Origin: an uncultured Clostridia bacterium
GTDB lineage: Bacteria; Bacillota; Clostridia; Lachnospirales; Anaerotignaceae
Assembly (NCBI GenBank): GCA_910586765.1
Contig: CAJUJJ010000029.1
Span: forward strand, 1-33,123
Reading direction: 5' to 3'
Length of the DNA stretch: 33,123 nucleotides
This document shows positions 1-6,473 of this stretch, piece after piece (the stretch's first letter is position 1; the number at the start of each line of letters is the position of its first letter). Position numbers and translations under genes: made by a program. A model generated the notes under the pieces. That model was given only the letters and a program-made list of their open reading frames with translations. It made no database searches and was not told where the DNA came from.

Positions 1-39
1 TAAATCAATAAATGTTAATTTCTTTTGTTTTTCATTCAT
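1..39 (-). CDS. Partial CDS, 5' end only; possibly a C5-cytosine DNA methyltransferase
   Basis: Only 13 codons are in the window, reading MNEKQKKLTFIDL up to the left edge. An AAGGA ribosome site lies at 51-55, 11 bases before the ATG. The string L-T-F-I-D-L just after a short charged N-terminus is how many Dcm-type cytosine methyltransferases lead into motif I (F-A-G-x-G). That motif itself would fall outside the window, so the identification is a guess from position and six residues. It follows the preceding gene by about 8 bases and shares its direction. Confidence 0.35.
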   Translation of the reverse strand, partial: MNEKQKKLTFIDL

Positions 40-46
40 AAATATT

Positions 47-367
47 TCATTCCTTCTCATAAATCATATCCAAGCCATATGCCTTAGCTGTTTCATGCTC
101 AATTTTACAACCTCTTGCATTTTCCCAGCCTTTACAGAAATAAACTGCATTGCATTTTGACATATATTTCAGAGATTTTGCAAGATAATACAAAGGGACA
201 TTTTCAAAACCTCTTTCTTTTAAATCTTGTTCCTCATCATCAAAATAGGTATTTAACACTTCATATCCTTTTTTCGTTAAAGCTGCTACTGCTTTTTCTC
301 TTGTTTGTAAAATTTCTTTTTCTGTTTTACCGCCCATTGTTTGTGATACCATTGCTATTTTTTTCAT
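47..367 (-). CDS. Nucleoside 2-deoxyribosyltransferase-like protein (DUF4406/DUF7768 type)
   Basis: A 106-residue protein. I chose the ATG at 367 rather than an in-frame one at 418 because a clear AGGAGG sits just upstream of it. It starts with a beta strand followed by SQTMGGKTEKEI, and ends with an F-C-K-G-W-E-N-A-R-G-C-K-I-E-H-E stretch. These are the hallmarks of the small phage proteins related to nucleoside 2-deoxyribosyltransferases (Rossmann-like, single domain). In the family the WxxARGCxxEH segment contains the catalytic-type glutamate. Its substrate here is unknown; a role in nucleotide salvage or ADP-ribose-type chemistry is inference. It lies downstream of the holin genes, where temperate phages often carry accessory genes, and no endolysin gene separates it from them. 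Confidence 0.7.
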   Translation of the reverse strand: MKKIAMVSQTMGGKTEKEILQTREKAVAALTKKGYEVLNTYFDDEEQDLKERGFENVPLYYLAKSLKYMSKCNAVYFCKGWENARGCKIEHETAKAYGLDMIYEKE

Positions 368-512
368 AATATATTTTCCTCCTATTTTTTCCAAATCGAT
401 TACGAAATTTTTCTTCATTGATTACGGAATATCATTTTTTTAAAATCCTTTAAAATCAACATTTCTTTGAAATTTGTTTTTATAAAGCCATTATTTTTAT
501 AATAATCGAACC

Positions 513-776
513 TCAATCCCTTTTAGGCTTACTGTACTGTAATGCCTGTTTACTGTCTGTAATACCTTGTGTAGTAGGGTCGTTGATATAGCCCACAATC
601 GCCACAACAACACAACCTAGTGCAAAAGGATTGCCAAAAAGCTGCTTCACTTGTGTTATCAATACTTCCCAGCTTGTAAACATTTCTGGTTTTGCACCTA
701 CAGCTGCCAACACTATCGCCACCAATCCGAACCAAAAATAAGGATTTTTTAATCTGACTTTCCAGTTGATTTTCAT
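513..776 (-). CDS. Phage holin, phi LC3 family
   Basis: An 87-residue protein with the phi LC3-type holin layout. It has an N-terminal I-N-W-K-V-R-L-K-N-P-Y-F-W motif, a first membrane segment at about residues 14-28, a second at about 48-64, and the diagnostic D-P-T-T-Q-G-I-T-D-S tail followed by a charged end (QALQYSKPKRD). Holins of this family form membrane lesions that release or activate the endolysin at lysis. An AAAGGA ribosome site lies about 10 bases upstream of the ATG, inside the end of the preceding gene. With that gene it forms a two-gene lysis cassette comparable to xhlA-xhlB of PBSX. No endolysin is visible beside it, so the lysin may be beyond the left edge. Confidence 0.9.
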   Translation of the reverse strand: MKINWKVRLKNPYFWFGLVAIVLAAVGAKPEMFTSWEVLITQVKQLFGNPFALGCVVVAIVGYINDPTTQGITDSKQALQYSKPKRD

Positions 777-780
777 ACTA

Positions 781-1032
781 TCATTTCCTTTCTTCTAATA
801 AACTTATTCTATTCTCGTGCTCTGCTAACTGTTCATCTTGCTTATCATTATGAGCCCAAATTTTGACATGGCTGTCGTGATTGTGGTTTTCGAATTTTTC
901 CATTCTTTCCTCTAAACTTTGACAAGTATCATTCAATTTTGTAATTGTATTTGTTAAATTCATAATAGGCTTAGTGACAGTAGCCAAAAGCCCCACCAAT
1001 GCAATAATTACTGTTACGATTTCCCACTCCAT
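781..1032 (-). CDS. Small membrane-anchored lysis protein, XhlA/holin-like
   Basis: An 83-residue protein. The start at 1032 (MEWEIV) is preferred over the ATG eight codons upstream because GGAGGG lies about six bases before it. Residues 3-24 form one hydrophobic segment. The rest is a charged heptad-like region (LNDTCQSLEERMEKFE, then QDEQLAEHENRISLLEER), predicted coiled coil, with an H-N-H-D-S-H patch in between. That architecture, one N-terminal membrane helix plus a coiled coil next to a holin, matches XhlA-type accessory lysis proteins, although the membrane end differs from PBSX XhlA, which I recall as C-terminal. The function is inferred from position and topology, not from a diagnostic motif. 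It ends 5 bases before the holin start and follows a terminator hairpin. Confidence 0.65.
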   Translation of the reverse strand: MEWEIVTVIIALVGLLATVTKPIMNLTNTITKLNDTCQSLEERMEKFENHNHDSHVKIWAHNDKQDEQLAEHENRISLLEERK

Positions 1033-1089
1033 AACCTTCCCTCCTTTTCCCTTCATATTAAAAAAATTTAAGTATCAAAAAATCTCAAT

Positions 1090-1133
1090 AAAAAAAGAGT
1101 TAAAAGACAATAAACATCTTTTAAACTCTTTTT
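1090..1133 (-). terminator. Rho-independent terminator after xkdX-like gene
   Basis: Read on the minus strand, AAAAGAGTTTAAAAGA pairs with TCTTTTAACTCTTTT (one bulged T) around a 9-base loop and ends in a T run. It begins at the stop codon of the XkdX-like gene. The stem is A/T-rich and flanked by A and T runs on both sides, so it could work in both directions. It would separate the tail-fibre genes from the lysis genes. Confidence 0.65.
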
Positions 1134-1275
1134 AAACCTCTTTTTCTACTTCTTGTTTTTCTCCTACAATATCTAAATATTGCTCTTGTGTGATTTTGCC
1201 CAATATCACATATCTTTGTAATTGGTCTTTTCTTACAAAATTCCTTTCATATCTTATTTTCAACAACTCATACAT
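1132..1275 (-). CDS. xkdX: XkdX-like small tail-fibre-associated protein
   Basis: A 47-residue ORF. It begins MYELLKIRYERNFVRKDQLQ and continues with R-Y-V-I-L-G-K-I-T-Q-E-Q-Y-L-D-I-V-G-E. The pattern (basic, aromatic N-terminus, then V-x-L-G-x-I-T-x-E-Q-Y-x-x-I-x-G) is the XkdX family signature, found in PBSX-like phages between the fibre genes and the holins, which is its place here. The start is the second of two ATGs: GGAGG is 8 bases from it but only about 2 bases from the first. It overlaps the end of the upstream gene by 8 bases, suggesting coupled translation. XkdX function is not established; the position suggests a fibre or baseplate accessory role. Confidence 0.85.
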   Translation of the reverse strand: MYELLKIRYERNFVRKDQLQRYVILGKITQEQYLDIVGEKQEVEKEV

Positions 1276-1585
1276 TTGCATTTCCTCCTTCTAACATTGC
1301 TAATTCTAAATCTGCCATTTGCTGTGCCAATATTTGTCTTTCTTGCTGTGCCTCAAAATTTTGTAATTCTAATTCTGTAATGCTTTGCATAATGATTTCA
1401 CTGTCAGATGGTGGTTGTGGTATTTCTTCTTTCTCCACTTCTTCCCACACACCATTGACATATCTTTTGCCTAATGGAGAAGGCTCATCATCTGTCAAAA
1501 GTATCATATCCTCTGCATTTACTTCTCCAGATAAAAACGATTCTGCAAAGCAAATGCCATTACTATCAATTTGTGCATATCTCAG
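1268..1585 (-). CDS. Tail-fibre-associated protein, probable CTG start
   Basis: The reading frame is open from 1585 and codes 105 residues if it starts at CTG (1585-1583), read as M-R-Y-A-Q-I-D-S-N-G-I. The first ATG is 26 codons downstream at 1507 and has no ribosome site. AAAGGAGG lies 7 bases before the CTG and overlaps the stop codon region of the preceding fibre gene. Small phage proteins that follow fibres often begin M-[KR]-Y-A-x-I and contain a short L-G-K-x-[WY]-x-N-G-x-x-W-E segment. Both are present here (L-G-K-R-Y-V-N-G-V-W-E at about residues 38-48). The C-terminal half is a predicted Q/E/L-rich helix. The likely role is fibre assembly or attachment. The long start is well supported by homology-like features; CTG use is inference. 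Confidence 0.65.
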   Translation of the reverse strand: MRYAQIDSNGICFAESFLSGEVNAEDMILLTDDEPSPLGKRYVNGVWEEVEKEEIPQPPSDSEIIMQSITELELQNFEAQQERQILAQQMADLELAMLEGGNANV

Positions 1586-1599
1586 TGTAAAACCTCCTT

Positions 1600-2316
1600 T
1601 TAATAAAATTCTATTACAGACCAGTTAAATTCTGGATAATAACCTGCGTCGCTAGACTTTTGTTGTAATTGATTTCCATTATTAAGCAATTCTGGTATAG
1701 ATGTATCATTTCTATATCCTATAGTTGAGTTCTTGTAAAATGTAGTAAATCCTGTATCAGTAATTAATATTGACTTTGCTGCTATAACCTGATTGATAGC
1801 AATTGTTCTTGTAGCAGTTGATGAAGTCGCACCTTGTAATGTTGCTTTTCCATGTTGTATACTTTTTATTTTTGTTCCACTTCCACCTGACCCCAACAAA
1901 GCATTTAATTTTGCCATTATAGTACCTGCGGTAGCGCTACCTCCTGTATCTCCAGCCGTTCCAATATTATCTAATCTGCTCGCCCTTGTACTGGTCAATC
2001 TTGAATTTAGATTAGTAATATAGCCTGCTCTTGTTGTTGTCCAATCAGTAAGTAGTTTATTTATCTTCGCCATTACAGTACCTGCTGATGTAGTGCCACC
2101 TGTATTTGCTGTTTCTCCTATCAAACTTTTTATATCTGTCCCATTTTGTATTGTTGTATCTATTTTTTGTGTAATTTCTTCTGAATTTGCTTTTCTTTCA
2201 TCTAATTCTTCTATTGCAGCAACGGTGGCATCTGCTAATTCACTTACTTTATTGGTTGTATAGCCTTTTGTCCTTTGCAAACTCTTTTTTATTTGCTCAA
2301 AAGCTGCTATTTTCAT
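1600..2316 (-). CDS. Tail fibre protein, short, with shared N-terminal attachment segment
   Basis: A 238-residue protein. Its first ~37 residues (MKIAAFEQIKKSLQ, then the SELADATVAAIEE segment) are almost the same as those of the 635-residue fibre at 3979-5886, which suggests a common docking segment on the baseplate. The middle carries two copies of a D/N-T-G-G-[ST]-x-[ST]-A-G-T-[VI]-M-A-K-[IL]-N-x-L-L repeat at about residues 70-88 and 123-140, common in clostridial phage fibres. The C-terminal ~90 residues (from about I-K-S-I-Q-H-G-K-A-T) resemble the distal domain found on many Firmicute phage fibres. It has no Peptidase_G2-like end, unlike the two larger fibres. A GGAGGTG ribosome site precedes the ATG, and a terminator-like hairpin separates it from the 516-residue fibre. 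Confidence 0.75.
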   Translation of the reverse strand: MKIAAFEQIKKSLQRTKGYTTNKVSELADATVAAIEELDERKANSEEITQKIDTTIQNGTDIKSLIGETANTGGTTSAGTVMAKINKLLTDWTTTRAGYITNLNSRLTSTRASRLDNIGTAGDTGGSATAGTIMAKLNALLGSGGSGTKIKSIQHGKATLQGATSSTATRTIAINQVIAAKSILITDTGFTTFYKNSTIGYRNDTSIPELLNNGNQLQQKSSDAGYYPEFNWSVIEFY

Positions 2317-2373
2317 TTTTTATTCACCTCCTAGTAACTTTGATGTTCATAAAAGTTTTGGTCTAGCAGTTTC

Positions 2374-2409
2374 TAAAAAAATACAAAAAACTTAAATGTT
2401 GAAGTTTTT
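2374..2409 (-). terminator. A/T-rich terminator after the 516-residue fibre gene
   Basis: On the minus strand AAAAACTT and AAGTTTTT form an 8-bp stem around an 8-base loop, followed by TGTATTTTTTT. It lies in the 98-base gap between two fibre genes, directly after the 516-residue fibre's stop. The stem has only two G/C pairs, so the fold is weak. Confidence 0.5.
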
Positions 2410-2414
2410 AGCCT

Positions 2415-3965
2415 TTATAGTATTAACACTCTTATATGGTTTTTATCTAATCTTGACATAACACGAAACTGTGTCCTTTTTTCAGATTTTGTTGCAACAC
2501 CACCTTGTCCCACTTTACACCAACCATTTATTTCACAACTTCCATCATCTATTGCAACTAACTTTCCTAGCATACCTACAGCGTCCCATTCTGGACGCTC
2601 TGAACGTGGAATATATTCTTGTGTATCATCATATTCTGGATTGAGTTTTGGAACGATTTCTTTATGTGCCATTCTAATTATTTGTGTAATCGTTTTTTCT
2701 GGATTTTGAGGGTCTGGTACTTCTTCAGTTTCTTCTGGTATATCTATTTCTTCTAATATTAATCTACCAAAAATAGTAGTTTTATATATGTCCTTCCAAG
2801 TATCGTCACATACATCTCCGCAAACAGAAGGACAAGCTGAAACTATGCCTAATATGTAATTATCTTCTGGTGTTGCAATACGTATTTCTTCTCCATCAAG
2901 CGTTACAAATAAGCCTGTTCTATCTTGCTTATTAATATTTTTATCTAACCATTGAAATAATTCTGCATAGTCTGCACCACTTGATTTGAATGTACTATTA
3001 GAAAAAACACCATTTGTTTGTGTTACACGTAAACAGTTTGATTTTGTATCTCCAACACCATTTCCAACAATAAATACATCATTTGTATCTGTACTTTCTT
3101 TATTATGTCTACCAACAGTTACTTGTGCTTCTGCACCTGCAATGGTACCAAAACCACAAGCAAGAGAATATTGCCCTTTTGATTTTGAAAAATTTCCTTC
3201 TGCATGAGAATTCTCTCCAATAGCCTCTGTATGTGCTCCTTCTGCATGAGAAAAATTTTCAGTTGCTGTTGTATAATATCCTTCTGAATGAGAACATCTA
3301 CCTTCTGCTTTTGTACTGCTTCCTTCTGCATGAGCATCATCACCACTTGCTGTTGTCATGCCACCTTCTGCATGAGCACCACTGCCAGTTGCTTTTGTCA
3401 GAATTCCTTCTGCATGAGCATTAGTGCCAGATGCAGTTGTATTATTACCATGTGCAAAAGTATAAACACCTTCTGCTTTTGTATTTTCACTTCCTAATAC
3501 AACACTTCCTTGAATTCTTGTATTCCCACTTATCTTACCACCTGAACTAGAAAAAGCCCCCAAATTCGTTCTTGCATTTGCTGCTGTCGTTGCACCTGTA
3601 CCACCATTCGCTACAGGTAACGCTCCTGTTGTATTGCCTAATCCTAAATTATTCCTTGTGCCTGCAGCCGATGTCGCACCTGTACCACCATTGGCAATAG
3701 GTAATGTACCAGTTATACCTATTGTAATATTTTCACTTCCATCAAACAATGTAGCACTTGTACTAGAAAGGTTAGCTTGTATTGTCCTAGCGGTTTCTAA
3801 TTTTTTAGCCAATTCTGCTAAGCCTTTACTATTGCCTGTTCCTCCTCTAACTATTGGAAATATACCTTCTGTAATATCATCTGTCGAATGTTTATGTTTT
3901 TTTTCGGCTTTGTTATTTAATATATCATCTGATACCCCACTTACTCCTACAATTCCATATGCCAT
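2415..3965 (-). CDS. Tail fibre with YadA-head-like repeats and Peptidase_G2-like self-processing C-terminus
   Basis: A 516-residue protein. Residues 1-135 hold three G-G-T-G-x-[ST] fibre-shaft repeats (P-I-V-R-G-G-T-G, P-I-A-N-G-G-T-G, P-V-A-N-G-G-T-G). Residues ~155-285 carry about eight 14-residue repeats with [SA]-H-[AS]-E-G, the left-handed beta-roll of YadA/trimeric-adhesin heads. From about residue 325 (S-S-G-A-D-Y-A-E) to the end is a Peptidase_G2-like chaperone domain with the R-I-A-T-P-E-D-x-Y-I-L-G-I-V-S-A-C-P core. In phages such as GA-1 and phi29 this domain trimerises the appendage and cuts itself off. The protein is therefore probably a trimeric receptor-binding fibre. Its C-terminal domain is closely similar to that of the next fibre upstream, indicating duplication. 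Confidence 0.85.
   Translation of the reverse strand: MAYGIVGVSGVSDDILNNKAEKKHKHSTDDITEGIFPIVRGGTGNSKGLAELAKKLETARTIQANLSSTSATLFDGSENITIGITGTLPIANGGTGATSAAGTRNNLGLGNTTGALPVANGGTGATTAANARTNLGAFSSSGGKISGNTRIQGSVVLGSENTKAEGVYTFAHGNNTTASGTNAHAEGILTKATGSGAHAEGGMTTASGDDAHAEGSSTKAEGRCSHSEGYYTTATENFSHAEGAHTEAIGENSHAEGNFSKSKGQYSLACGFGTIAGAEAQVTVGRHNKESTDTNDVFIVGNGVGDTKSNCLRVTQTNGVFSNSTFKSSGADYAELFQWLDKNINKQDRTGLFVTLDGEEIRIATPEDNYILGIVSACPSVCGDVCDDTWKDIYKTTIFGRLILEEIDIPEETEEVPDPQNPEKTITQIIRMAHKEIVPKLNPEYDDTQEYIPRSERPEWDAVGMLGKLVAIDDGSCEINGWCKVGQGGVATKSEKRTQFRVMSRLDKNHIRVLIL
3111..3488 (-). repeat. Tandem 42-base coding repeats (YadA-head-like H-A-E-G units)
   Basis: About eight in-frame units of roughly 42 bases, most conserved at the bases coding H-A-E-G (plus strand CCTTCTGCATGAGC). 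They encode the collagen-like-spaced coils of a beta-roll inside the 516-residue fibre. Unit boundaries vary in their T-x-A-x-G half. Tandem DNA repeats like these can change number by slippage or recombination. Confidence 0.8.
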
Positions 3966-3978
3966 ACTATCCTTCCTT

Positions 3979-5886
3979 TCACAGTATAAATATTTTAATG
4001 TGGTTTTGGTCTAATCTTTTCATTACTCTAAAACGTGTTTTCTGTTCTGATATTGTTGCAATACCACCTTGTCCCACTTTACACCAACCATTTTCTTCAC
4101 AACTGCCATCATCTATTGCAACTAACTTTCCTAACACTCCTATAGCGTTCCATTCTGGACGTTCTGAACGTGGAATATATTCTCTTGTATTGTCATATTC
4201 TGGATTGAGTTTTTGTCTGATTTCTGTATGTGCTTGCTCTATTACTACAGTTTCAGTAACTTCTTCTCCTTCTTCATTTACTGTCACGATTTCTTCTGTT
4301 CTTTCTGGAATTTCCACTTCTTCTAATATAGGTTGTCCATATATATCTGTTAAGTGCATATTTCCCCAAGTATCATCTCTCACATCTCCGCAAACAGACG
4401 GACAAGCTGAAACAATCCCTAATATGTAATCATCTTCTGGTGTTGCAATACGTATTTTATCTTTTTCTAATGTCACAAATAATCCTGTTCTGTCCTCTTT
4501 TTCAACATTTCCGTCTAGCCATTCTAACATTTCAGCATAGTCTGCACCGCTGGATTTGAATGTACTGTTGGAATATACACCACTTGTATTTGTTACTCTC
4601 AAACAGTTACTTCTTGCAGTATTACTTGTGCCATTACCTATAATGAACTTGTCTGTTTCTGCTGTACTCTCTTTGTTGTATTTTCCTATAGCTGTTTGAT
4701 AATCTGCACTAGCTTTCGTATAATAATTAGCTGCATGAGAGTAATTACCATTTGCTATTGTATTAGAGCCTTCAGCATGACTATTACTTCCATTTGCAGT
4801 AGTATTATAACCTTCTTTATATGAGCCATTTAGTCTACGTGCATTTGCTGTTAACATTATCCAATGATTGCTATAATATATAAACTCTACAATATCACCA
4901 GCTATCCATGAGTTATTACTTGCATAACTACCATTTCTACAAGCAAGAAAGTGTGCACCTGTACTATTAATATTTAACATAGACGAACCTGCTGTATTAG
5001 CATTAGCAAAATACACAGCTACTCTTGCTCCTTCTACTAATACAAAACCTGGCAGTGAAACTGTTTTCTCAGCAGTTCCTGATGCTGTATTACATATCCC
5101 AAAATGTACTATATTTGCACTACCATCAAACGGTATGCCGTCTATTGTTCTAGCTGTTTTTAATTTTGTAGCAGTAGTAGCATTCCCTGTTGAATTACCA
5201 GTACCACCATTTGAAATAGGCAATGTGCCAGTAACTCCAGGTGTAATATTTGTACTGCCATCAAAATTTGTACTGCTTGTACTAGCTAAATTCACTCTAA
5301 TACTTCTAGCATTTGCCAAACTAATAGCATTTGCTGTAACAATGATAAAAAGTCCTTTATAATATACCAATTCAACTATATTTCCCTGTTCAAAAATAAT
5401 ATTTGATGGCCACCTATTATATGCTCCAATAATATTTTTTGCACCCAAGTTATTTACGTTCAAAGTAGTGCTTTGTTTTAAAGTTGTTCCTTTTGTAAAC
5501 AACACCATAATGCGAGCACCATCAACATAGGAAAAACTAGAAACAGTGACTGTTTTTGCTGCAACATCTGCTGCTGTATCACACACTCCGAAATGTACAA
5601 TATTTGTAGTACCATTAAATGGCACACCGTCTATTGTTCTAGCTGTTTGTAGTTTTGTAGCAGTAGCAGCATTTCCTGTAGTATTTCCCGTACCACCTCT
5701 AGCAATAGGCAATGTACCACTTGTAATATTACTTGCTGCATGATTATGAGAGGCATTTGCTTTTTTATTTTCCATTTCTTCTATTGCTGCAACAGTGGCA
5801 TCGGCAAGTTCACTGATTTTATTTGATGTATATCCTTTTGCTTTTTGCAAACTCTTTTTTATTTGCTCAAAAGCTGCTATTTTCAT
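3979..5886 (-). CDS. Large tail fibre with internal duplication and Peptidase_G2-like C-terminus
   Basis: A 635-residue protein. Residues 1-37 match the docking segment of the 238-residue fibre. Two long repeats follow, at about residues 57-187 and 221-349. Each opens L-P-I-[AS]-x-G-G-T-G-N, continues A-R-T-I-D-G-[VI]-P-F and N-I-V-H-F-G-[VI]-C, and ends with an aromatic-rich strand and T-A-N-A. A short [SN]-H-A-E-G-like stretch lies at 361-400. From about 444 there is a Peptidase_G2-like domain (S-S-G-A-D-Y-A-E, then A-T-P-E-D-D-Y-I-L-G-I-V-S-A-C-P), the self-cleaving chaperone of trimeric phage appendages. AAGGGGG lies upstream of the start. It is probably a host-recognition fibre; whether it and the next fibre are alternatives or parts of one complex cannot be told from sequence. 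Confidence 0.85.
   Translation of the reverse strand: MKIAAFEQIKKSLQKAKGYTSNKISELADATVAAIEEMENKKANASHNHAASNITSGTLPIARGGTGNTTGNAATATKLQTARTIDGVPFNGTTNIVHFGVCDTAADVAAKTVTVSSFSYVDGARIMVLFTKGTTLKQSTTLNVNNLGAKNIIGAYNRWPSNIIFEQGNIVELVYYKGLFIIVTANAISLANARSIRVNLASTSSTNFDGSTNITPGVTGTLPISNGGTGNSTGNATTATKLKTARTIDGIPFDGSANIVHFGICNTASGTAEKTVSLPGFVLVEGARVAVYFANANTAGSSMLNINSTGAHFLACRNGSYASNNSWIAGDIVEFIYYSNHWIMLTANARRLNGSYKEGYNTTANGSNSHAEGSNTIANGNYSHAANYYTKASADYQTAIGKYNKESTAETDKFIIGNGTSNTARSNCLRVTNTSGVYSNSTFKSSGADYAEMLEWLDGNVEKEDRTGLFVTLEKDKIRIATPEDDYILGIVSACPSVCGDVRDDTWGNMHLTDIYGQPILEEVEIPERTEEIVTVNEEGEEVTETVVIEQAHTEIRQKLNPEYDNTREYIPRSERPEWNAIGVLGKLVAIDDGSCEENGWCKVGQGGIATISEQKTRFRVMKRLDQNHIKIFIL
4840..5226 (-). 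repeat. Internal repeat B of the 635-residue fibre
   Basis: This codes residues ~221-349 and is a diverged copy of the module coded at 5326-5718 (residues 57-187). The shared protein landmarks are G-G-T-G-N, K-L-x-T-A-R-T-I-D-G, N-I-V-H-F-G and G-[NDI]-I-V-E-[LF]-[VI]-Y-Y. The copies are clearly homologous in protein but have diverged in DNA, so this is an old duplication. Confidence 0.75.
5326..5718 (-). repeat. Internal repeat A of the 635-residue fibre
   Basis: This codes residues ~57-187 and is the partner of the module at 4840-5226. The two are separated by a 33-residue linker containing another V-T-G-T-L-P-I-type junction. Confidence 0.75.
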
Positions 5887-5902
5887 TATTTCCTACCCCC
5901 TT

Positions 5903-5933
5903 ACAGAAAAGAAATAGGGGAGAAAACTCCCCC
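5903..5933 (-). terminator. Rho-independent terminator upstream of the 635-residue fibre
   Basis: On the minus strand GGGGAG-TTTT-CTCCCC forms a compact 6-bp G/C-rich stem, followed by TATTTCTTTTC. It starts 5 bases after the stop of the 164-residue gene. The U tract is interrupted, so some read-through is likely. Confidence 0.6.
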
Positions 5934-5937
5934 ATTA

Positions 5938-6432
5938 TCACGCACTTGCTTCTCCTATTCCAAACACTTCATCAAGCATTGCATTGACTTCTTCTGTTGT
6001 AGCAACTTCTTGTTCATACACCTTTGTTTCTACACCATTTATTTTAATATTACCATTTGTAGCACTTGCTTCTACTTTTGTCGCACTTTCTGCAATACCA
6101 TCTAATTTTGTTATTTTTTCTGTAGCAATCAGTTCTTTGCCTTCTTCTTTTTGAATGTAATTATCTAAATTTACACTTGTATCATCAAGTTGTTCCAGAT
6201 TTTCACCAATTTTAGCATAAATATCATAATGATTTGTTTCATTGTTAAAAAGCAAATACATGACATTTTCTTCTGCATCAGCAATTTCTGGCAATGTATC
6301 CACTTTTTCAAATTTCGCATGGCCTGCTTCTGCAATCGCTGCTTTAATGCCTTTTTCTGTTTCTAATTTTGTTCTTTCTGCTAATAATTTTAATGCTTCT
6401 AATTTTGATAATTTGTTTTCATCATAAGCCAT
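5938..6432 (-). CDS. Phage tail-fibre/baseplate accessory protein
   Basis: A 164-residue protein starting M-A-Y-D-E-N-K-L-S-K-L-E-A-L-K, an N-terminus common to small proteins in the fibre region of clostridial phages. The first ~40 residues are helical and charged. The centre is beta-rich and includes Y-L-L-F-N-N-E-T-N-H-Y-D-I-Y. The C-terminus A-T-T-E-E-V-N-A-M-L-D-E-V-F-G is almost the same as the end of the 292-residue protein upstream (A-T-N-E-E-V-E-K-V-L-D-E-V-F). The shared tail suggests that both bind the same partner or that one derived from the other. The exact role is unknown; the position suggests a link between the baseplate wedge and fibres. The 11-base motif upstream of the start contains AGGAGG-like sequence. 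Confidence 0.65.
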   Translation of the reverse strand: MAYDENKLSKLEALKLLAERTKLETEKGIKAAIAEAGHAKFEKVDTLPEIADAEENVMYLLFNNETNHYDIYAKIGENLEQLDDTSVNLDNYIQKEEGKELIATEKITKLDGIAESATKVEASATNGNIKINGVETKVYEQEVATTEEVNAMLDEVFGIGEASA

Positions 6433-6473
6433 AATAATATCCTCCTTGTTTTAAAAAACATTAATTTATTTTA

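Noticed and set aside
419..512. Promoter in the gap after the holin
   Set aside because: The A/T-rich sequence gives only poor matches (for example TTGATT with a 19-base spacer to TGATAT), so no site is called.
3111..3488. CRISPR-like array
   Set aside because: The repeats are in-frame coding units for H-A-E-G motifs with no constant-length spacer separation and no cas genes nearby.
3959..4429. 156-residue plus-strand ORF opposite the fibre C-terminus
   Set aside because: It is antisense to the Peptidase_G2-like coding region, lacks a ribosome site and shows no recognisable domain.
2415..5886. Diversity-generating retroelement acting on the tail fibres
   Set aside because: No reverse transcriptase gene or template-repeat pair with adenine-directed differences is visible; the duplications are explained by module duplication.
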